Positions 9,620 through 17,511 of a DNA stretch of 64,000 nucleotides are shown piece after piece. This DNA is from Planctomycetota bacterium (GTDB lineage: Bacteria; Planctomycetota; Brocadiia; JAADGH01): positions 62,001-126,000 of the forward strand of contig JAADGH010000081.1 in assembly GCA_013152475.1 (NCBI GenBank), in the 5' to 3' direction. A program made the position numbers and the translations under genes. The notes beneath the pieces were generated by a model, which was not told the DNA's origin, did not search any database, and saw nothing but the letters and a program-made list of their open reading frames with translations. Numbering within the stretch: position 1 is the first letter of the stretch; each line of letters starts with the position of its first letter.

Positions 9620-10306
9620 TCAGTGCCCGGACATATGGAGGAGGCCGCACTCGACCAAGGCCCGGAGCCAGTTGTCGGCCATGCCGTGGTATCCCTCCTG
9701 CGTCGGATGAACGCCTGGCAGCCATTGGGGGTGGCGCCTGAACAGCAAGTAGTTGTCGACCAGAGCCAAGTCATATTCTGCGGCGAGTGAATGGATGGCG
9801 GGGTTGATCTCGACGGCGGCGCGCCAGACGGAGCGCCGCGAAAACCCGATGATGCTCCGGCACACAGGAGGAATCGTGGCGACCAGGACCGTCGCGCCGG
9901 CGTCGCGGGCGAGGTGGATGATGCGCCGCATGTTCCGCCTGAACGCGGCGGCGGGCGTATGGCGGAAGTCGCAGCGCACGTCGTTGGTGCCGAGTTGGAG
10001 GAGCACGATGTCCGGTTTCGTTCTCCGGAAGAGGCTCGTCGATCTCGCATACCACAGATACTCACCCGATGTGAATCCATCCACGCCGTAGTTCAAGACA
10101 CGGGCCTTGACCGCGGCGGCTGCGAGCCGCTTCTGGAGTCTCTTCGGGTACGTGTTCGCCGTCAGGCTGTCGCCGGTGCAGAGGACGATGAGTTCGCCGG
10201 GTTGTTTCGCAATGGCGACAGGCGGTTTGAGGCGATTGACAAGCAAGCGGCGGGGGATGAACGTGGCCGCGTCGAAAAGCAGCAGCAACTTGCGCAGGGT
10301 CTTCAT
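9620..10306 (-). CDS. SGNH/GDSL-type hydrolase
   Basis: VLCTGDSLTA, LQLGTNDVR and GVHPTQEGYHGMA correspond to SGNH blocks I, III and V. Confidence 0.85.
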   Translation of the reverse strand: MKTLRKLLLLFDAATFIPRRLLVNRLKPPVAIAKQPGELIVLCTGDSLTANTYPKRLQKRLAAAAVKARVLNYGVDGFTSGEYLWYARSTSLFRRTKPDIVLLQLGTNDVRCDFRHTPAAAFRRNMRRIIHLARDAGATVLVATIPPVCRSIIGFSRRSVWRAAVEINPAIHSLAAEYDLALVDNYLLFRRHPQWLPGVHPTQEGYHGMADNWLRALVECGLLHMSGH

Positions 10307-11061
10307 TTCTCGGGGCTGGGTGGCGGCGATGAAGTCGATTTCTTTTCCCTCACGCGAAGCAGCAGAGAGCCTGCCTTTCCCTTGCGATAGACGGCGTCAA
10401 TGCTTGCCGCCAGGGAGGCAACGTGTTCCGACGGGGCGACGGCGACAGCAGAAATGCCGGATGCGGATTGCGGCGGCACGCCGGGATGATAGCGCAGCGG
10501 AATGGGGACGATGCCCAGATTGCTCAGCTCGTATGGCTCGAGTTTGATCTTCTGGCCGGGAAGACCGACGAATTCCGTCGTTCGCGTGCCGATCCAAAGC
10601 CGCTCGTAGGGGTGTTTGTCAAGAACAGTATCAAGGCCCTGGAGGAGCTTGGAGAGGGCCGTCTGACTATCCGCTGCCAGCACAAGGTCCTGGTGGATTG
10701 TCGTTTCGCTTTGGATAAGGGCCGATGCTCCGGAGGCTTCGACGACGAGGAAATCCATCGCGCCCATGACGGGAAAGGGAGGCGCTGGCACATTGCCCAG
10801 GCCCCATTGCTCCTGGAGCAGCGGCGCGCCGTCGAGGGGATAGGTGAAGGGACTCGCCGGCAGATCGATCCGTCGGGCTGTGATTTCCACCAGCGCCTCG
10901 CCAGCCGGGCCGGCGTTGCCCCGCCAGACGATGAACCAGATTGCCAGCATAACAATCACGGCGATTCCCACGGGAAAGCCGAAGCGGATGGCCGCCTGCT
11001 CGCGCTCGAGGTGCCGCTTCAGGATTTCGTCGATCTCTTCTTTGGATTGCTGATCTGGCAT
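10303..11061 (-). CDS. Membrane-anchored hypothetical protein (single N-terminal TM)
   Basis: Start MPDQQSKEEIDEILKRHLEREQ, TM AVIVMLAIWFIVW. Start chosen downstream of the TTGACA-N16-TATAAT promoter. Confidence 0.65.
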   Translation of the reverse strand: MPDQQSKEEIDEILKRHLEREQAAIRFGFPVGIAVIVMLAIWFIVWRGNAGPAGEALVEITARRIDLPASPFTYPLDGAPLLQEQWGLGNVPAPPFPVMGAMDFLVVEASGASALIQSETTIHQDLVLAADSQTALSKLLQGLDTVLDKHPYERLWIGTRTTEFVGLPGQKIKLEPYELSNLGIVPIPLRYHPGVPPQSASGISAVAVAPSEHVASLAASIDAVYRKGKAGSLLLRVREKKSTSSPPPSPEK

Positions 11062-11085
11062 ACGGTATCTCCCGGTGTGACGCAT

Positions 11086-11113
11086 ATTATACGAAACTTC
11101 TTGGTCATGTCAA
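11086..11113 (-). promoter_or_regulatory. Consensus sigma70 promoter TTGACA-N16-TATAAT (minus strand)
   Basis: Minus strand reads TTGACA tgaccaagaagtttcg TATAAT, perfect hexamers upstream of the 11061 start. Confidence 0.7.
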
Positions 11114-11217
11114 AGAGGCATTGCCGGAGCTGCGAGTTTTCACTTGCCCAAAGAGGGGATTCTGATAGACTCTCACGAAAGATCCATCAGGATAACCACT
11201 TTTCGGAGGAAGAGGAA

Positions 11218-12330
11218 ATGGCAACGCTTTTCGGCGCGAAAATAAACAAGGCAACACTGTTACAGCACGTGGGTCAGATGGAGCAGATCGCGGGGGCCAA
11301 GGTGTGCGAGTTGAAGAACGGGCCGGAGAAGGGCGTCTCGGCGATCAGGGTCAAAACCGGGAGCGGCTTCCACTTCACAGTGCTCCCCGACCGCGGCCTG
11401 GACATCTCTGCCGCCGATTTTTGCGGCAAGTCGCTCTGCTGGCGATCTGCAACAGGCGATGTAGCGCCCCAGTTCTTCGACGAGCGCGGCCTCAAGTGGC
11501 TCTATGGATTTTTCGGCGGGCTTCTCACCACCTGCGGCCTGAGCTACTGCGGCGCCCCGGGCGAGGACCAGGGCGAGGAACTCGGCCTGCACGGGCGCGT
11601 GAACAACACCCCCGCCAAGAATGTCTCCGTGTCGTGCGACTGGAAGGGCGACGACTACGTCATGACGATCACCGGCCAGGTGCTGGAGACGTTCGTTTTC
11701 GGCCCGTGTTTGCGGATGAACCGGACGATCACTGCGACGATGGGGGAGTCCCGCCTGTTCGTGCATGACACAATCGAGAACATCGGCTACGCGCCGTCGC
11801 CGCTGCAGTATCTCCAACACATCAACCTGGGCTATCCGGCGGTGGCCGATGGGGCGGAGTTGCTGATCCCGAGTGTGACTGTCATCCCGCGCGACGCCGC
11901 GGCGGAGAACGGAAAGGAAAGATACAATTCCTTCGAGGCCCCGACGAAGGACTATGCCGAGAAGTGCTACTACCACAAGCTCGCCGGAGATCGGCGGGGC
12001 TATTCGTGCGCGGCGGTCGTGAACCGCAAGTGCGACGGCGGTTTCGGGGCCTACATCAAGTTTGCGCTCAAAGAGTTTCCCTGGTTCAATGAATGGAAGC
12101 AAATGGGGCAGGGGGTCTATACCGTCGGACTCGAGCCGGCCAATTGCGGCGTCGAGGGCCGGGCCAAGGACCGGGCGCGGGGCTGCCTGGACGTCCTCAA
12201 ACCGGGGCAGAAGCGGCAGTTCCACATCGAGATCGGCGCGCTGGTCGGCAAGAAGGAAATCGACGCATTCGCGAAATCTGTCAAGTCCATGACCGGCGGG
12301 AAGAAACCGACCTTTGCCAAGAACGACTGA
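11218..12330 (+). CDS. DUF4432 family aldose-epimerase-like protein
   Basis: Start MATLFGAKINKATLLQHVGQMEQIAG after AGGAAGAGGAA; LPDRGLDISAADFCGKSLCWRSATGDVAPQFFDERGLKWLYGFFGGLLTTCGL is characteristic of DUF4432. Confidence 0.85.
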   Translation: MATLFGAKINKATLLQHVGQMEQIAGAKVCELKNGPEKGVSAIRVKTGSGFHFTVLPDRGLDISAADFCGKSLCWRSATGDVAPQFFDERGLKWLYGFFGGLLTTCGLSYCGAPGEDQGEELGLHGRVNNTPAKNVSVSCDWKGDDYVMTITGQVLETFVFGPCLRMNRTITATMGESRLFVHDTIENIGYAPSPLQYLQHINLGYPAVADGAELLIPSVTVIPRDAAAENGKERYNSFEAPTKDYAEKCYYHKLAGDRRGYSCAAVVNRKCDGGFGAYIKFALKEFPWFNEWKQMGQGVYTVGLEPANCGVEGRAKDRARGCLDVLKPGQKRQFHIEIGALVGKKEIDAFAKSVKSMTGGKKPTFAKND

Positions 12331-12338
12331 GCGAATGC

Positions 12339-13388
12339 ATGTCCGACGAAGGTGGAACGGACAACGAACGAGGGGACCCGTTTGAGGCGTGGCTGCTGCC
12401 CGATGATCTGTCGGAGATGGACGAAATTCCGGCAGGGGAGTCACGCAGGGACTGGACGAGGTTCTGGCGCGCCATTACGCTGGTTCTCGCGTGCGCGGCA
12501 GTCCTTTTTTTTGTGCTCGGCAAGCTGACCCGTTCATGGTACTCACGGGGCGGCGTGGCGTTGGTCATCGTGGACGACTTTTCCGGGAAGAAGAGCCACG
12601 GGTCGGACGTGGAGCGTGCGGCGCAAGCGGCGTTGTTCGCGGAGTGCGGGATCCGGCGCGTCCAGTTTCGGGGCGAGCAGGTTGGCTCCCTGCAGAAGGC
12701 GTTGAAGGAAGTCTTGGCCTTCCGCCAAGCCCACCAGGATGAGCACATCGTTCTCAACTTCAGCTTCGGCAGCTATTCGCGCAGAACCGTGGAAATGCAT
12801 GCGCTCCGGGCGCTGGCAGGCAGTCGCACGCTGATGGTCGGCGCGGCAGGCAACGACGATACGATGCGCCCGATGTTCCCCGCGGCATATGATTCGGTGC
12901 TTGCGGTTGCTGCGGTAACGCTGGCGGGCGCCAAGACGTCCTACTCGAATTACGGCGACCACATTGACCTGTCGGCTGTGCCGGAGCAGTTCGTCGAAGA
13001 GCACTATGAGGGGATCGAGTTCTATGCCGGCCGGGGATTTGCGCGCTACACCTATCTGATTCGAGGCGGGACATCCCTCTCGGCGCCCCGCGTGGCGGCC
13101 GTCGCCGCGTCCATATGGTCCATCCGCCCGGACCTGACAGCGGACGAGGTGAAGAAGGTCATCCTCAAGACATGCGATCCGGTTGCCGGGAGCAGTCTGG
13201 GACACGGGATTCTGAACGTGCGAAGGGCGCGGGCCGAGGTGCTTCCTTCGTCGGTGTTGTATGAAAGCGGCGCGCGGGTCTTGTTCGTTGCCACCCTTGC
13301 GGCCCTGTTTATCTGGGGGCTGGTATACGGCCTCAGCCGCCCACGTGGAGGGGCTGAATCGGAAGAAGACGAAGCCGACGAAGAGTAA
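12339..13388 (+). CDS. Two-TM membrane-anchored subtilisin-like (S8) peptidase
   Basis: Asp/His region VIVDDFSGKKSHGSDVE, oxyanion Asn GAAGNDD, Ser GTSLSAPRVAAVAA. TM segments TLVLACAAVLFFVLGKL and VLFVATLAALFIWGLVYGL. Confidence 0.75.
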   Translation: MSDEGGTDNERGDPFEAWLLPDDLSEMDEIPAGESRRDWTRFWRAITLVLACAAVLFFVLGKLTRSWYSRGGVALVIVDDFSGKKSHGSDVERAAQAALFAECGIRRVQFRGEQVGSLQKALKEVLAFRQAHQDEHIVLNFSFGSYSRRTVEMHALRALAGSRTLMVGAAGNDDTMRPMFPAAYDSVLAVAAVTLAGAKTSYSNYGDHIDLSAVPEQFVEEHYEGIEFYAGRGFARYTYLIRGGTSLSAPRVAAVAASIWSIRPDLTADEVKKVILKTCDPVAGSSLGHGILNVRRARAEVLPSSVLYESGARVLFVATLAALFIWGLVYGLSRPRGGAESEEDEADEE

Positions 13389-13418
13389 CGCCGTGGCGGT
13401 TTTCCGTCGGCAAAGCGC

Positions 13419-14726
13419 TTAGTATTTTGTGATCGCCGGGGGGGGAAAGCGGTAGGTGATGTCCTGCTCCAGCAGGGGGTCTTCGCCGGCCTTCATGAGC
13501 GGGGCGATGTAGTCGGTGAGGAGGGAGTCCATCTCTGCGGCCTGGTCGCGCAGGTCGTCGACGAGGTTGATCATCTCGTTCGGATCGGTGTCCAGGTTGT
13601 AGAGGCAGCGCGGCGGCATGGCGTCGTAGTGCTCCTCCATTCGCATGTACTTCCACGGCCACCGCATCGCGGCCCGCTGTTTCTGGTAGGTATTCTCGCT
13701 GACGAAGATGGCATCGCGCCCGGCAAGCGTTTCTCCCTTCAGCGCCGGGACCAGGCTGGTCCCATCAAGGTCTTTCTCCTCTGAAAGATCGAACATTTCG
13801 ATCAACGTCGGCACGATGTCTACGAGCTGGAAGCGTTCCTTGACCCGGATGCGCGCCTTCGCCGGACCGCCGGTGATGATGAGCGGCACGTGCAGGTTGT
13901 CCTCGTGCAGGCCGATATGGCTGAAGCACCAGGGCCTGCCCAGGGCCAGGCGGGGTCGCGCCATGATCTCTCCGTGGTCGGATGTGATAAGGACGACGGT
14001 GTCATGCGCGCGTTCGAGGTCATCGAGTTTTTCGAGAAGCATCCCGATGGCATGATCGGTGTATGCGATCTCCGCATCGTAGGCTGCGACGACATAGTTG
14101 GGGTCGGTGATCGGCATGTCGAAGATGTTCCGCTGGGGGGCGCGGACGTTCGGCGGCATGAAGTCCAGGCGCGGGTCGCATGGATCGTCGCCGTCGTAGA
14201 AGCGATAGAACTCCTTCGGCGCCTTGTTGTACGGCGCGTGAGGGTTCCAGATATGGACGAAGAGTAGAAAGGGGGGCTTTGCTTCCTTCTCCATCCATGC
14301 GCCTGCCATCTCGGCGACCTGGGCAGCCGGCTGGTAGAACCCCTCGTTCCGGGGGTAGTCGTAGTATTCGTAGCCTCGCCGGAACCAGGGATAGTGGGGA
14401 TGGCCTTTCGGCGTCCAGCCGTCGTAGAGATTGTCGATGGCCGCAGTCTGGTATCCTGCACGAGCGAAGTACTCCGCCATAGTGGGAGTGTCTTTGGAGA
14501 GCTCCATCCGAGTCCAGTGACTCACGATCTGACTGGATTCGGGGAACAGTCCGGTGAGCATGGCGGTGAACCCGGGGTGGGTGCAGTTGCCGACGGAATG
14601 GAACTGCTCGAACAAGACCCCGCTTTCGGCCATGGCGTTGATGCACGGGGATGTCGGCCGCGGGTACCCGTAACAGGCCAAGTGGTCCGACCGCAGCGTG
14701 TCGATGGCGATGAAGAGAAGGTTCAT
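13419..14726 (-). CDS. Sulfatase-fold (alkaline phosphatase superfamily) hydrolase with non-canonical nucleophile motif
   Basis: MNLLFIAIDTLRSDHLACYGYPRPTSPCINAMAESGVLFEQFHSVGNCTHPGFTAMLTG; YDAEIAYTDHAIGMLLEKL and VVLITSDHGE are sulfatase-fold motifs. Confidence 0.85.
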   Translation of the reverse strand: MNLLFIAIDTLRSDHLACYGYPRPTSPCINAMAESGVLFEQFHSVGNCTHPGFTAMLTGLFPESSQIVSHWTRMELSKDTPTMAEYFARAGYQTAAIDNLYDGWTPKGHPHYPWFRRGYEYYDYPRNEGFYQPAAQVAEMAGAWMEKEAKPPFLLFVHIWNPHAPYNKAPKEFYRFYDGDDPCDPRLDFMPPNVRAPQRNIFDMPITDPNYVVAAYDAEIAYTDHAIGMLLEKLDDLERAHDTVVLITSDHGEIMARPRLALGRPWCFSHIGLHEDNLHVPLIITGGPAKARIRVKERFQLVDIVPTLIEMFDLSEEKDLDGTSLVPALKGETLAGRDAIFVSENTYQKQRAAMRWPWKYMRMEEHYDAMPPRCLYNLDTDPNEMINLVDDLRDQAAEMDSLLTDYIAPLMKAGEDPLLEQDITYRFPPPAITKY

Positions 14727-15619
14727 ATCTTGATCGGAACGCTTTTTCCGTTGCTCTTGGCTGAGGTCATTGCCGCATCGATAAAGGCCATGATCTCGAG
14801 GGTCTCCTGGATGTCCACGGGGGCCTCGCCGGTGGTAAACATGGAAACGATCTGCTTGCAGAGTTCTCGATAGATCAGGCCGGGGTTGATGGGCGATTGT
14901 TTCACGCCCTTGTCGCCCCAAACGGTGAACCCATAGGCATGTGCGCCGGCGCGGGTGCCGCGGATGGTTCCGAGGCGACCGTCCTGCCACAGGCCCACGA
15001 CGACCTCTGCGCCCTCCTGTTTCACGCACCAGACGACCTGCAGGCCCGGACCCATGAGCGCGAAGAGCGGCTCGACGGCGTGAATGCCGTAGTGATACAG
15101 GCCCGGATTCCGCACGTGGAGCGGAGCGGGGCTGTAGCAGTTTGCGCCGACTACATTGCCGATTCCGGGGTCGTTCTTGGCTTCGACCAACTCGACCGCA
15201 AACCGCAAGGACGAGGAGGACATGATGGGCACATTGGCTTTTCGGGCCATGGCGACCATTTTTTTCGCATCCTTCAGAGACGTGGCAAAGGGCTTGTCGA
15301 CATAAATCGGGAGCTTCGCCTTGAGAAACGGCATGGCCCGTTCCAGATGCACACTGCCGTCCACCGATTCGATGAGGACGCCGTCCACCTTGCCGATGAT
15401 GTCCTCGGGCTTCTCAACGATCTCGACGCCCATCTCCCTCATCTCTTTCTCATACTGGTCGATGCGCTCCGGGTCGCAGATTTGGGACGTGCCCTTGAAC
15501 CCGCAGACGATCTGCGCGCCATCGACCCACTGGTCCTCTTCGATGTTGATGTGGTTCATACGCTTCGTGAACTGGACGACGTGCGACGTGTCAAAGTCCA
15601 CAATACCCAGCTTGACCAT
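14723..15619 (-). CDS. Gfo/Idh/MocA family oxidoreductase
   Basis: Start MVKLGIVDFDTSHVVQFTKRM. Conserved YVDKPFATSLKDAKKMVAMA (EKP-like) and downstream fold. Confidence 0.8.
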   Translation of the reverse strand: MVKLGIVDFDTSHVVQFTKRMNHINIEEDQWVDGAQIVCGFKGTSQICDPERIDQYEKEMREMGVEIVEKPEDIIGKVDGVLIESVDGSVHLERAMPFLKAKLPIYVDKPFATSLKDAKKMVAMARKANVPIMSSSSLRFAVELVEAKNDPGIGNVVGANCYSPAPLHVRNPGLYHYGIHAVEPLFALMGPGLQVVWCVKQEGAEVVVGLWQDGRLGTIRGTRAGAHAYGFTVWGDKGVKQSPINPGLIYRELCKQIVSMFTTGEAPVDIQETLEIMAFIDAAMTSAKSNGKSVPIKI

Positions 15620-15672
15620 TTTTTTTCTCCTCGTAACGGGGTAATCGAACAGAGGGCCGTGCTTTGATGGCG

Positions 15673-16443
15673 TCACCTGACAATGCCGCGGAGATATGCG
15701 GCGAAACGGGGGATGGTGATGACCGGGTCCTCCGGGTCTTCGTATTCGATGGACAGGTAGCCGTTGTAGCCCGCGCGGTCGAGGATCTCGGCCACGCGGT
15801 AGTAGTCCACCGGCTCGCGCTCGTCGCCGCGGCGAATGCTCACCTTGGCATGGGTGGCGACGGCGTAGGGGGCCGTCATCTCGATTTCGTTGTAGGGATC
15901 CTCGGATTTGTAGTTGCCGCAGTCGAGGTTCACGCCGAACCAGGGATGGTTGACGTCTCGCACCAGGTCCAGGACCATCCCGGCCGTGGCGGTGATGCCG
16001 CCATGGTTTTCCATGGCGATGAGTACGCCCCTCGACTGCCCATACGCCGCGCAGTCGCGCATGGCCTGGACGGCGCGAGCGCGGACCGCCTCCTCGTCGG
16101 CGTCCTTGTCGATGCCCCCGGCGAAGACGCGCATTACAGGGGCGCCGAGTTTCTGGGAGATGTCGATCCATTCCTTGACCATGGCAACGTGTTGGTCCAG
16201 TTTTTTCTGGTCCGTTTCCGTGAAGCGACCGCCCACGGCGGTACCGGAGATGTCGAGGCCATTCTGAAAGACCAGCCGCTTGAGACGATATACGTAATCG
16301 TCCGATGTCCTGGGGAAATAATAGGATGTTAGTTCGACGGCATCGACGCGGATCTCGCGCGCCGTATGGATAAAGTCATCAAGGGACATTTTGTTTTGTG
16401 TGAGCAGGTCCCGATAGGAATATGCGCAGCAACTGACCTTCAT
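15673..16443 (-). CDS. Sugar phosphate isomerase/epimerase (AP endonuclease 2-like TIM barrel)
   Basis: MKVSCCAYSYRDLLTQNKMSLDDFIHTAREI; ALIAMENHGG-type motif (VLIAMENHGGITATAGM) and GYLSIEYEDPEDP. Confidence 0.8.
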   Translation of the reverse strand: MKVSCCAYSYRDLLTQNKMSLDDFIHTAREIRVDAVELTSYYFPRTSDDYVYRLKRLVFQNGLDISGTAVGGRFTETDQKKLDQHVAMVKEWIDISQKLGAPVMRVFAGGIDKDADEEAVRARAVQAMRDCAAYGQSRGVLIAMENHGGITATAGMVLDLVRDVNHPWFGVNLDCGNYKSEDPYNEIEMTAPYAVATHAKVSIRRGDEREPVDYYRVAEILDRAGYNGYLSIEYEDPEDPVITIPRFAAYLRGIVR

Positions 16444-16483
16444 GGTCTTTCTCCGTATAGGCCACATGAACAACGCACCTGCA

Positions 16484-16512
16484 AGCGTAGCGACAGGGCG
16501 ATGGAAAGTCAA
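16484..16512 (-). promoter_or_regulatory. Candidate promoter TTGACT-N17-TACGCT (minus strand)
   Basis: Minus strand TTGACT ttccatcgccctgtcgc TACGCT upstream of the start at 16443. Confidence 0.4.
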
Positions 16513-16541
16513 GCAGCAAGATTGCCAGAGAGATTTTTGGC

Positions 16542-16570
16542 TTGAATGGAAGGGCGCGCGATATTATCAT
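16542..16570 (+). promoter_or_regulatory. Candidate promoter TTGAAT-N17-TATCAT
   Basis: TTGAAT 16542-16547, TATCAT 16565-16570, upstream of the ABC ATPase gene at 16648. Confidence 0.45.
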
Positions 16571-16647
16571 AGTAAGTTCAATAAATAGGCCGACGCGGTG
16601 CTTATGACCCTCATGGGATTTCCCGGAGCGGGTTTACAAGGTGGAAT

Positions 16648-17511
16648 ATGTCCGAAAAACTCGTCGTCAAAACGGAAAAACTGACCAAGGTTTTCGAGGT
16701 CGGATTGCTCAGGCGCCATCGCGTGCGGGCGCTTGACAAACTGGATATCGAGATTCACCAGGGGGAGGTGTTCGGGCTCTTGGGTCCGAACGGATCGGGC
16801 AAATCGACCACGATGAAACTCCTTCTCGGCCTCTTGTTTCCCACATCGGGGAAGATCGAGGTCCTGGGCGCGCCGCCGGATGATGTATCGGCCAAGATGC
16901 AGATCGGCTTCCTTCCCGAGGAATCGTACTTCTACAAGTTTCTCAACGCCGAAGAGACGCTTCGGTTCTACGGGAAGCTTTTCGAGATACCTGCCGACAC
17001 GCTCGAAAAGCGGGCGGGTGAGCTGATCAAGATGGTGGGCCTGCACGAGGCCCGGAAGCGCCCCCTGCGGGGGTACTCAAAAGGCATGTCCCGGCGCATC
17101 GGCCTGGCGCAGGCGCTCATCAACGATCCCAAGCTGATTTTTCTTGACGAACCGACCAGCGGGCTCGATCCCATCGGCAATCGCGAGATGAAGGACTTGG
17201 TCCTCAGACTCAAGGACGAGGGGAAAACGGTCGTGCTTTGCTCGCACCTTCTGGCCGATGTGCAGGACGTGTGCGACCGCATTGCGATCCTCGACAGGGG
17301 GGTCCTGCAGGTGGTCGGACCGATGAAGGACTTGCTTACGCAGCAAGATACCGTCCAAATCCTGGCCAGGAAGCTGCCGGAGGGTTCCTGGGGGCAGGTC
17401 AAAGAGGCGATCCAGCAGGGCGATGCGGAAGTCGTCTCCATGGGGCATCCCACCGCCAGCCTTGAAGACCTCTTCCTAAAAACGGTGGGCAGGAAAGAGA
17501 AAGATGCCTGA
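16648..17511 (+). CDS. ABC transporter ATP-binding protein
   Basis: Walker A GPNGSGKSTT, degenerate signature YSKGMSRRIGLAQAL, Walker B LIFLDEPTSGLDP. Confidence 0.95.
   Translation: MSEKLVVKTEKLTKVFEVGLLRRHRVRALDKLDIEIHQGEVFGLLGPNGSGKSTTMKLLLGLLFPTSGKIEVLGAPPDDVSAKMQIGFLPEESYFYKFLNAEETLRFYGKLFEIPADTLEKRAGELIKMVGLHEARKRPLRGYSKGMSRRIGLAQALINDPKLIFLDEPTSGLDPIGNREMKDLVLRLKDEGKTVVLCSHLLADVQDVCDRIAILDRGVLQVVGPMKDLLTQQDTVQILARKLPEGSWGQVKEAIQQGDAEVVSMGHPTASLEDLFLKTVGRKEKDA

Noticed and set aside
11260-12444. 394 aa minus-strand ORF opposite the DUF4432 gene
   Set aside because: Antisense shadow, no recognisable motifs.
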